This document shows, piece by piece, positions 35,901 through 42,579 of a DNA stretch of 64,000 bases. The translations under genes and the position numbers were made by a program. This DNA comes from Bryobacterales bacterium (lineage in GTDB: Bacteria > Acidobacteriota > Terriglobia > Bryobacterales > Bryobacteraceae). The notes below the pieces were generated by a model, which saw nothing but the letters and a program-made list of their open reading frames with translations, was not told the origin of the DNA and did not search any database. Every line of letters starts with the position of its first letter. The stretch's first letter is position 1. The stretch spans positions 434,001-498,000 of the forward strand of contig JADJWL010000025.1 of NCBI GenBank assembly GCA_016716385.1, in the 5' to 3' direction.

Positions 35901-36764
35901 GAGGTCGCAGCCGCCCACAAGGGAGAACTTCTCCTCGGGCGTCAGAGTCGCTGGAGCCAAACTGGCGCGTTCCTTGAGCTGCATGTAGGAACGTGTCCGC
36001 TCGGCGACGGCGAAATCGTTCTCCTGCAAGCGCTCCAGGTGTTGGAACGGGATGAAGATCGCCTTTCCAGGGTGCTTCTGGAGGTAGAGATCCAACGCAC
36101 GCGCCACCTCCCGCTCCCAGAATGATGGCGAAACGCCGAACTCCCAGGGCCGCACCACGACCGCAATCACGGGCGAATCCGGCGCCAGAGAGTCGCGGAG
36201 ACGTTTCCCGAGCGCCGGGTCGGGCTCGAACGCAAAGGCAGGGTCTCCCGTTACCTCGACATGGCCCGCTTCGACCCCAATCTCCCGAAGCAGCGCGGCG
36301 GAACCTTCGTCGCGCACGGTGACCACGTCAGCGGCATCGCAGACCGCCTTGGTAAACGCCTTTCCGTGGGCCGAAAACAGAGGCCCCGCTCCGACGCCGT
36401 ACAACATGACCGGTTTGGCATGCAAAGCGCCGAAAACGGCCGGAGCCGTGTAGTAGCTCACGCCCCAGTGGCCGAACGCGAGAGCATTGTTGGGGTCGAA
36501 GCCCCAATAGTCATGGAAGAGCCCGCCGCCCCCCAGCACGACGAGATCGCTGCGCGCGATTGCGGCGCTCATCGCGATCGGGTCTGACCACAGAACCGGT
36601 TCCGCCCCCGGCAGCGAAGCTTCTCCCGAACCGGTCGTGACGCAGAATGCGACATCGGGACAGCGGCGCCGCAACTGCGCGGCGATCGTGCCGAGAATGA
36701 TCTCGTCGCCGGCGTTTCCAAAGCCGTAGTAGCCTGCCAGGAAGACAGTCTTGGACGCACTCAT
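32991..36764 (-). CDS. Fused polysaccharide pyruvyltransferase - GT2 - GT4 glycan enzyme
   Basis: The protein of 1257 residues has three enzyme modules. Residues 1 to about 385 are a CsaB-like polysaccharide pyruvyltransferase (GYYGFGNAGDEIIL, VVLGGGGLFHD, LGMRLHSVLAAVRAGVP). About 395-520 is coiled coil. About 560-790 is a GT2 glycosyltransferase (LIATVFNEAASIGGWLESL, DAGSTDGTVEA, WAEDTYFATRL), followed by hydrophobic segments (about 800-850). About 890-1257 is a GT4-type glycosyltransferase (SGGGQRATQLALELL, PNAVNRRLFSW, FEYLAMKLPVVST). It probably builds and pyruvylates a surface glycan at the membrane. No standalone glycan genes adjoin it. Confidence 0.85.
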   Translation of the reverse strand: MSASKTVFLAGYYGFGNAGDEIILGTIAAQLRRRCPDVAFCVTTGSGEASLPGAEPVLWSDPIAMSAAIARSDLVVLGGGGLFHDYWGFDPNNALAFGHWGVSYYTAPAVFGALHAKPVMLYGVGAGPLFSAHGKAFTKAVCDAADVVTVRDEGSAALLREIGVEAGHVEVTGDPAFAFEPDPALGKRLRDSLAPDSPVIAVVVRPWEFGVSPSFWEREVARALDLYLQKHPGKAIFIPFQHLERLQENDFAVAERTRSYMQLKERASLAPATLTPEEKFSLVGGCDLVLGMRLHSVLAAVRAGVPCIPIVYDPKVDSVVRQVGLERFSVALGGLVASELAGLLGAALDTRMEFHKAAEKLRRELAPRAEQAADLAIGLMEGRPREVRFSPQLATVILRTLERQNEDVRWLTGEREQLTATAAALRDEMTSAWGALGTQSQGTLREAIEARLARDDELREHAGARLQQLAALEQDYAKYRSDKEDYIAVLTASLEAARRRPWFVALSLLAQGKEALWEIAVGLLPRQTRALIHGFGKDLLTLEPKSRVRMASSMRAAERRRVAVSLIATVFNEAASIGGWLESLVRLSRHPDELVIVDAGSTDGTVEAIRRFGETAPFSVEVIVEPGANIARGRNVAIHHARHAVIACTDAGCRVHPLWLESLIGPFEADPETEVVAGWTEPKVRNPFERTVAELFVARRHAVDFHSYLPSSRTIAFARQAFEAVGGYPEWLTMWAEDTYFATRLRNESSHWVAQPDAIVYWESRPTWRAVAKQAYRYGYGDGEAGLHGGGYVADWRILRRAAILLAVLAAALAAVSLLPPGFRSIAVVAVLAGAAVYFANRVRAADRAYGGSKDASWVDSLRKVGLLYVVIASRVAGYVQGIRNRPAITQKRYAGVQGAAVIFSGVPIDDSGGGQRATQLALELLDQGWRVVFLNRYPRYETVDLKLRIAHPRLETYPLDTFDAGWFLSTLLPDHPAFAIAEFPHPDFATPLQQLRAGGVTIFYDLIDDWRSSLGGDWYSLATEQEFVQFSHHLLASAASLADRLRAMGANEVHYVPNAVNRRLFSWRPHPRPADMPEAEFTILYVGALWGHWFDWQLLLDVAHAYPKAAVVVIGDYHGQCPGQTPNLHFLGLKAQRDLPPYLANANVALIPFKPSELTQAVSPLKVFEYLAMKLPVVSTPLKELEQLPYVTLAATPALFVEAVGRARWEQVDDGVIEGFLSQNSWSARVQQILSLTGPQETVARNLAAFSSEAQG

Positions 36765-36841
36765 AGCAGCCTGGACCGGCCGGCATCAGAGGTCAGACGG
36801 TGAGTTCGCGCGTGGAAACCCAAGGCAACATTGTCGCAGAT

Positions 36842-37582
36842 TCAGGGTTGCCGTCCAGCCACGCGGTCGATGGTTTCGCGGATCACCGGCGCGGGAAGGA
36901 TCCTGGCCAGTTCGAGCGGTGTGCCCTTCCCGGTGACAATGGACTGGGAGATCATCCCGAGGATCAATTGCGTGTCCCGCCAGTAGATGGGTGATCCGCT
37001 ATCACCCGGACCGACCGGCAGATTGACCACGAAGGAGGCAACGGGTTGGTCCGGTAGAATCGGCGACGCCAGCGGTCCTCCCCGCAGCACCGGGAACGCG
37101 AAGGGAAGGCCCCGCGGGAATCCGATCGCCTGCAGGGGTTCGCCCGGGAGCATCCGCTCCAACACCGTCGCGTCCGCCAGGAGCGAAGCGGGCGCCAGGG
37201 TGCGGCGAACAGCTTCCGGGACTTCTACTTCCATGGCCGCGGCGTCGGCGGTCGGATGCTCCACCCAGAGTGGACGAGCCGCTGAACGGATGCGCACCGG
37301 CCACGGTAGCGGCTCCCATTTACCCCCCGCCTTCTGCTGGCGCAGGCTGACGAGGGGGGTGTCGCCTTCAATGGCACGTAGAACGTGCGCCGCGGTCACG
37401 AGGATGGTCCGCTCACCCGCTGAGCCAGGCACGGTCAGGAGGAATACGGTTGCCTGTCCGCCCGGTCCCGCAATCCGGAACGTCGAGTGCATCAGGCGCA
37501 GACTGGTATCCTGCGGCGTCTGCGCCCCGCCGGGTGCGAGCGACAAGGCTGCCAACAAGAGGATAAGCCGTGGAAGGCGCAT
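36842..37582 (-). CDS. Secreted trypsin-like serine protease
   Basis: The 246-residue protein has a signal peptide (RLILLLAALSLAPGGAQ) and the trypsin-fold signature: His in VTAAHVL, a probable Asp in the PTADAAAMEV segment, and Ser in GPGDSGSPIYW. There is no PDZ domain, so it is shorter than DegP-type proteases. It lies alone between the large glycan fusion (76-base gap) and the EamA transporter (70-base gap). The target is unknown. Confidence 0.8.
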   Translation of the reverse strand: MRLPRLILLLAALSLAPGGAQTPQDTSLRLMHSTFRIAGPGGQATVFLLTVPGSAGERTILVTAAHVLRAIEGDTPLVSLRQQKAGGKWEPLPWPVRIRSAARPLWVEHPTADAAAMEVEVPEAVRRTLAPASLLADATVLERMLPGEPLQAIGFPRGLPFAFPVLRGGPLASPILPDQPVASFVVNLPVGPGDSGSPIYWRDTQLILGMISQSIVTGKGTPLELARILPAPVIRETIDRVAGRQP

Positions 37583-37652
37583 GGTGTCCCATCCGTTGCC
37601 GCCTCCATTGTACAGTCGAACGGGTCGAATTGTTACGGTTATGTGAAGATTG

Positions 37653-38507
37653 TCACCATTTCGTAACCTTAGAAGCGCCCAGAAGAGTACCGAGACCGAT
37701 CAGTACCCCTCCCAGGACGGGCCACACGCCGGGGGCCTCGCCGTGGATCCACCAGGCCCAGACTGGGTTCAACGCCGGTTCGAGCAGAAGAATGAGGGCC
37801 CCGTCGAAGGCCGGCAGGTGGCGGAAGCCGCGGGTCAGACACACGTACGCCAAGGCGATCTGGACCACCCCAAGGTAGAGCAGGATCGGGACGGCGGTTA
37901 GCCAGTCGCCGCTCACCGGCAGCGCCAGGGGTAGTCCGGCAAGGAACGCGAGAAGGTTGCCCGCGGCAACCACTTGCATCCCGCCTCCGCCCGCGCCTCC
38001 CCGCGCGGTGTATCGCAAGGCCGTTAATGTCAGCGCCCATGTCAGGCCGGAGGCGGCCGCGAGCCCGTTACCCAAGGCTGGGTTGGGCGCCAGCGCACCA
38101 GGAGCGGCCGGTCCGGCCACGACGGCAAACAGCCCGGCCGCGAGAACCACCAGCCGGATCGCATCGCTCTTGCGGATCCTTTCGCCGAGCAGCCAAGGCG
38201 CCAGGAGCAGCAGGTACAGCGGGGCGCTCGACTGGAGGAAGATGGCGTTCGCGGCGGTCGTCAGACGGGTCGCGAGGACAAAGAGCAGGAGCGTCGCCGC
38301 GTAGGCTGACGCGGCCGGCCAGACGCGCCGGTTCCATCCGGAACGCGCCGCGGGCAGCAGGACGAGGATGGCCACCAGCGCAACACCGCTGCGAAAACTG
38401 GCCACCTGCCAGCTCGAAAGCGCGGTCGCGGCCTTGATGGCGGCCCCGCCGGTGGAGAACAGAACCGCCGCGGCCAGGATGGAGAGGTGGGGCGTGGCGA
38501 ATGCCAA
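37653..38507 (-). CDS. EamA/DMT-family transporter
   Basis: The 284-residue protein has ten hydrophobic segments in two EamA repeats (LSILAAAVLFSTGGAAIKA in the first, PALGNGLAAASGLTWAL in the second; GFRHLPAFDGALILLLEPALNP near the end). The family exports or exchanges small metabolites. The start is a TTG at 38507, as no in-frame ATG precedes the first membrane segment. It is divergent from nrfH with 49 bases between. Confidence 0.82.
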   Translation of the reverse strand: MAFATPHLSILAAAVLFSTGGAAIKAATALSSWQVASFRSGVALVAILVLLPAARSGWNRRVWPAASAYAATLLLFVLATRLTTAANAIFLQSSAPLYLLLLAPWLLGERIRKSDAIRLVVLAAGLFAVVAGPAAPGALAPNPALGNGLAAASGLTWALTLTALRYTARGGAGGGGMQVVAAGNLLAFLAGLPLALPVSGDWLTAVPILLYLGVVQIALAYVCLTRGFRHLPAFDGALILLLEPALNPVWAWWIHGEAPGVWPVLGGVLIGLGTLLGASKVTKW

Positions 38508-38556
38508 GGCGTTCTCTATCCTAGCGCGGATCGCTTGCTATTATTATGTATTGGGC

Positions 38557-39018
38557 ATGTCACAATTCCCGCGTGCGAGCCAGCTGGTCCTGACCTTGTC
38601 GGCGATTCTCGGCGGCGCGCTTCTCGGGTTGAGCCTGTTCACGTTCACCTACGCGCAGGGCGCCGCGTACCTGACAGACAACGCGGCGTCCTGCGCGAAC
38701 TGTCACGTGATGCGGGAGCAGTTTGAGGGGTGGATGAAGTCGAGCCACCGCTCGGCCGCGGTCTGCAATGACTGCCACACGCCGCCCGGCTTCCTGGCCA
38801 AGTACACAACCAAAGCCGTGAACGGGTTCTTTCATTCACTTGCCTTCACGACAGGCCGTTTCCCTGACCAGATCCAGATCAATCAGAGGAATTTCCTGGT
38901 GACGGAAAGTTCCTGTGTGAAGTGCCACAGCGCAGTCGTGGATGGCATCAACGCGACGCGGGGCCACCATCGCGGAGCCCCCTGTGTGGCGTGCCATCGG
39001 TTCGTGGGGCATCACTAG
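38557..39018 (+). CDS. nrfH: NrfH, membrane tetraheme quinol dehydrogenase of nitrite reductase
   Basis: The 153-residue protein has one N-terminal membrane anchor (LVLTLSAILGGALLGLSLFTF) and four heme motifs: CANCH (46-50), CNDCH (70-74), CVKCH (120-124) and CVACH (143-147). This is the NapC/NirT-family NrfH that passes electrons from menaquinol to NrfA at the outer face of the inner membrane. The ATG at 38557 lacks a strong ribosome-binding site. nrfA starts 19 bases after its stop, so the pair forms an nrfHA operon. Confidence 0.93.
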   Translation: MSQFPRASQLVLTLSAILGGALLGLSLFTFTYAQGAAYLTDNAASCANCHVMREQFEGWMKSSHRSAAVCNDCHTPPGFLAKYTTKAVNGFFHSLAFTTGRFPDQIQINQRNFLVTESSCVKCHSAVVDGINATRGHHRGAPCVACHRFVGHH

Positions 39019-39037
39019 AGTTCGGAGGCAATCGCAC

Positions 39038-40417
39038 GTGGCTGATCCATCGGGTAGCACAAATCTTCGCCGCATCTTCGGAATCGCCGCCGTGACAGCG
39101 CTGGCGACGCTGGCGGTGAGCGGACTGCTGATCAATATCTACGAACGGAAGCAGGAGGCGCGCAATCCTTTCTTCCGGGTGGTCGAGATCACGGATGAAA
39201 CCGAAGATCCGGCGGTCTGGGGGAAGAACTTCCCCCAGCACTACGACAGCTACCGGCGCACCGTCGATATGGAACGCACGCGCTATGGGGGCTCTGAATC
39301 GCTGCCGCGCGTTCCTTCCGAAGCCGACCCCCGGCATGTCGTCACTCAGAGCAAGATCGAAGAAGATCCGCGCCTGAAGACGATGTGGGCCGGCTACGCG
39401 TTCGCCACCGACTTCCGCGAGGAGCGCGGCCACGCCTACATGCTGGAGGACCAGACGTTCACGCGCCGCGTCACCGAGTTTTCCCAGCCGGGAACCTGCT
39501 TGCAGTGCCACGCCTCCGTCTACGTCCCGATGATGAAACTCGGCGGCGGGGACCTGTTCGCGGGTTTTGAGAAACTCAACCAGATGCCGTACGTCGAGGG
39601 GCGGAAACTTGTGCAGCACCCGGTGAGTTGCATCGACTGCCATGAACCGGTGTCGATGCGGCTGCGCGTCACGCGGCCGGCGTTCATCGAGGGCGTCCGC
39701 GCGTGGAAGGCCAGCCAGGGGATCGCCAACTACGACGTCAACACGGAGGCCACCACCCAGGAAATGCGCACGTTCGTGTGCGGCCAGTGCCACGTCGAGT
39801 ATTACTTCAAGGGCGCCGAGAAGCGGTTGACGTACCCGTGGGCAAAGGGTTTACAGGTGGACCAGATGGTCGCCTATTACGACGAAATCGGGTTCAAGGA
39901 CTGGACCCATGCGGAAACCGGCGCCCCGGCGCTCAAGGCGCAGCATCCCGAGTTCGAGATGTACAACCAGGGAGTCCATGCGCGATCGGGCGTCACGTGC
40001 GCGGACTGCCACATGCCCTATAAGCGCGAAGGCGGTTTCAAGATCAGCGACCACCACGTGCGCAGCCCGCTGCTGAACGTCAACCGCGCCTGCCAGGGAT
40101 GCCACCACTTCTCCGAAGACGAGATGAAGTCGCGGGTCGAGGAGATTCAGGCGCGGTTTTTCCGGGCGCGCAATCTGGCGATGGACGCGCTCGTCGACCT
40201 GATCGGCGACCTCAAGGCTGCGCAAGCCGGCGGGGGACCCGAATCGGCGCTCACCACGGCGCGGGACTTCCAGCGCAAGGCCCAGTTCTTCCTGGATTTC
40301 GCCGAGGCGGAGAACTCCACAGGTTTTCACGCGCCCCAGGAATCAATGCGCATTCTGGCGGAATCAGTCGACTTTTCCCGCCGCGGCCAGATTGCGCTGC
40401 GCGATCGGAAGCGCTGA
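39038..40417 (+). CDS. nrfA: NrfA, pentaheme ammonia-forming nitrite reductase with CXXCH at heme 1
   Basis: The 459-residue periplasmic enzyme reduces nitrite to ammonium. An N-terminal anchor (IAAVTALATLAVSGLLINIY) is followed by five heme motifs: CLQCH (154-158), CIDCH (198-202), CGQCH (248-252), CADCH (321-325) and CQGCH (352-356). Flanking signatures are classic NrfA (MWAGYAF, HVEYYF, KAQHPEFE, CADCHMPY). The catalytic heme motif is CXXCH, not the usual CXXCK, so His158 replaces the distal Lys ligand; such variants are known, for example in Campylobacter. The GTG at 39038 has GGAGG nine bases upstream. It partners NrfH. Confidence 0.95.
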   Translation: MADPSGSTNLRRIFGIAAVTALATLAVSGLLINIYERKQEARNPFFRVVEITDETEDPAVWGKNFPQHYDSYRRTVDMERTRYGGSESLPRVPSEADPRHVVTQSKIEEDPRLKTMWAGYAFATDFREERGHAYMLEDQTFTRRVTEFSQPGTCLQCHASVYVPMMKLGGGDLFAGFEKLNQMPYVEGRKLVQHPVSCIDCHEPVSMRLRVTRPAFIEGVRAWKASQGIANYDVNTEATTQEMRTFVCGQCHVEYYFKGAEKRLTYPWAKGLQVDQMVAYYDEIGFKDWTHAETGAPALKAQHPEFEMYNQGVHARSGVTCADCHMPYKREGGFKISDHHVRSPLLNVNRACQGCHHFSEDEMKSRVEEIQARFFRARNLAMDALVDLIGDLKAAQAGGGPESALTTARDFQRKAQFFLDFAEAENSTGFHAPQESMRILAESVDFSRRGQIALRDRKR

Positions 40418-40426
40418 TCCCGGACG

Positions 40427-41122
40427 CTACGTTCGCGCGGCGGCGCCGGCGCCCTTCTTGACTTTCGCGTTCACCGGCTGCGGCGCAGGGGCGGGCACGA
40501 CGCGATACAGATCAGGGATCTGGTCGACCGACGAAACATAGAACCCCAGATCGTGGATGAGGCCGTCATGCAAGCCGTAAATCCACCCGTGGATCATCAG
40601 GTCCTGCCCGTTTCGCCACGCGCTTTGGACAATCGAAGTGTGGCAGAGGTTGGACACCTGGCGGGCGACGTTCAACTCACAGAGCCGGTCCAGGCGCGCG
40701 TCCGGATCGTGGATCGAATCGACTTCGGCGCGGTGCTGCGCATAGAGGTCTTTGATATTGCGCAGCCAGTTGTCGATCAGACCGAACTGGGTATTTCCCA
40801 TCGCCGCCTTGACACCGCCGCACCGGTAATGCCCGCAGACGATCACGTGCTTGACCTTGAGGACCTCGATCGAATATTGAACGACCGACAGGCAGTTCAA
40901 GTCCGTGTGCACGACGAGGTTCGCGATGTTGCGGTGCACGAAGAGTTCGCCAGGAAGCAGACCGACGATCTCGTTGGCCGGAACGCGGCTGTCGGAACAG
41001 CCAATCCACAGGTATTCGGGCGCCTGCTGTGCCGCCAAGGTCGGAAAGAATTTCGGGTTGATCTGGGAGATCCGCCTCGCCCAGGAACGGTTGTTTTCCG
41101 CAAGCTGCGTCAGAACCTTCAT
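40427..41122 (-). CDS. can: Beta-class carbonic anhydrase
   Basis: The 231-residue protein matches E. coli Can throughout (LWIGCSDSRVPA, GELFVHRNIANLV, DLNCLSVVQY, IHGWIYGLHDGL). Zinc ligands Cys42, Asp44, His98 and Cys101 fall at the same positions as in E. coli. It interconverts CO2 and bicarbonate in the cytoplasm. The ATG at 41122 is preferred over 41131 because AAGGA lies 8 bases upstream and it gives the family N-terminus. The C-terminal ~25 residues are a Pro/Ala/Lys-rich tail. It converges on nrfA with a 9-base gap. Confidence 0.95.
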   Translation of the reverse strand: MKVLTQLAENNRSWARRISQINPKFFPTLAAQQAPEYLWIGCSDSRVPANEIVGLLPGELFVHRNIANLVVHTDLNCLSVVQYSIEVLKVKHVIVCGHYRCGGVKAAMGNTQFGLIDNWLRNIKDLYAQHRAEVDSIHDPDARLDRLCELNVARQVSNLCHTSIVQSAWRNGQDLMIHGWIYGLHDGLIHDLGFYVSSVDQIPDLYRVVPAPAPQPVNAKVKKGAGAAART

Positions 41123-41133
41123 GGCTGCCATCC

Positions 41134-42579
41134 TTATGCGAAAAGTGCCTGAATCGGCCGACCCTTGCCGTCGCGCGTGACGTGCACAGGCCGCTGTTCC
41201 ACCTCGTACGCCAGGTCGGGTGGAATGCCAAGTGACGAGTAAATGGTCGCGTGGAGGTCTTCGATCGAGACCGGATTTTCGATCGTGCGGCAGGGCCGGT
41301 CTTCGGCCGTCTTGCCATAGAGGAACCCGCGCTTGATTCCGCCTCCGAACAGCAGCGCGGCGCCGGCGTCAGTGAAGTGGCGATGCATGCCGTAGTGCTT
41401 CGGCGCGGCGATCGTCTCCGGCACCGTGACCTGATCGCGCACCGGACGGTCCGGCTTGCCCTCCGTCATCATGTCGCGACCGAACTCACTCGCCAGCACG
41501 ACAAGGGTGCGGTCGAGCAGACCGCGCTGTTCAAGATCAAGAACGAGCTGCGCGATCGGCGCGTCGATCTGGCGCTTCATATCCACGAGGCGCTGGTGGC
41601 CGTTCTCATGGGTATCCCAGTTCTTGAAGGGGATGTACTCGCTGGTGACTTCAATGAAGCGCGCGCCGGCTTCCACGAGCCGCCGGGCGAGCAGGCAACC
41701 CAGGCCGAACCGGCCGGTGTTGTAGGTGTCGTAGCTCGGTTTGGGTTCGAGCGACAGATCGAATGCTTTCGCCGCGGGAGAGGTCAACAAACGGTGCGCC
41801 GAGTCCATCGAACGAAGCAGCGACTCGCGCTGGTGCGTGCCGCCGAACTGTGCGACCGGGCTCGCTTCGACCATCTTCCGGTAGATGTCGCGCCGCCTGG
41901 CGAAGCGCTCCTCGCCCATCGAGGGCCGCACCGCGGCGGCGGCGTCTTCGGGATACGGGATCATGAACGGGCCGTACTCGGACCCGAGGAATCCTGCCGT
42001 GTGGAAGGCCTTCAGCCCGTCACTCTCGCCGCCGATCTCCATGTTCTGGCCGATGTCGATGAACGCCGGGATGTCGGGATTGCGCGGCCCAAGCGTGCGC
42101 GCGACCATCGCGCCCATGTGCGGCACGGCGACCGATTGCGGCGGGGCGTACCCGGTGTGCCAGTGGAACTGATGCCGCGAATGCAGAATGAAGCCGAGGT
42201 CACCCGCCTGATAAGAACGAATGAGCGTGCCCCGATCGAACACCGCGGCGATCCGCTCCAGACCCTGTGAGATCTTGATCCCGTCGACGGCCGTATCGAT
42301 CGCCGGGAAGGTACTGAGCACCCGTTCGGCGGGGAGACCGGGGGAAAATTCGGTGTAGCGCTTGGGGTCGAAGGTCTCGGTCTGCGCCATGCCGCCCGCC
42401 ATCCACAGCAGGATGACGGCGTCGGCGCGCGCCGGCGGCTTCGGTGTCGCACCTGCCAAGCTACGCGGCGCTGCGCCGGCGAGTGCGGCCAGGGTTGCCG
42501 AGCCGGTCCAATGCACGAAATGACGGCGGCTGACCGCCGCCAGAGCTTGTCGTTCCTCGCGGTTCATCCTCGTCCTCAT
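41134..42579 (-). CDS. DUF1501 secreted protein
   Basis: The protein of about 481 residues has a Tat-like signal (SRRHFVHWTGSATLAALAGAA) and an alkaline-phosphatase-superfamily body of the DUF1501 type (ADAVILLWMAGGMAQTETFDPK, HQFHWHTGY, WDTHENGHQRL, VVLASEFGRD). DUF1501 proteins almost always pair with PSD1/DUF1553 proteins, as here; the function is not established, but glycan or sulfate-ester metabolism is often proposed. The ATG at 42579 overlaps the stop of the upstream gene (ATGA); a second ATG at 42567 has a better placed GAGGA. Confidence 0.85.
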   Translation of the reverse strand: MRTRMNREERQALAAVSRRHFVHWTGSATLAALAGAAPRSLAGATPKPPARADAVILLWMAGGMAQTETFDPKRYTEFSPGLPAERVLSTFPAIDTAVDGIKISQGLERIAAVFDRGTLIRSYQAGDLGFILHSRHQFHWHTGYAPPQSVAVPHMGAMVARTLGPRNPDIPAFIDIGQNMEIGGESDGLKAFHTAGFLGSEYGPFMIPYPEDAAAAVRPSMGEERFARRRDIYRKMVEASPVAQFGGTHQRESLLRSMDSAHRLLTSPAAKAFDLSLEPKPSYDTYNTGRFGLGCLLARRLVEAGARFIEVTSEYIPFKNWDTHENGHQRLVDMKRQIDAPIAQLVLDLEQRGLLDRTLVVLASEFGRDMMTEGKPDRPVRDQVTVPETIAAPKHYGMHRHFTDAGAALLFGGGIKRGFLYGKTAEDRPCRTIENPVSIEDLHATIYSSLGIPPDLAYEVEQRPVHVTRDGKGRPIQALFA

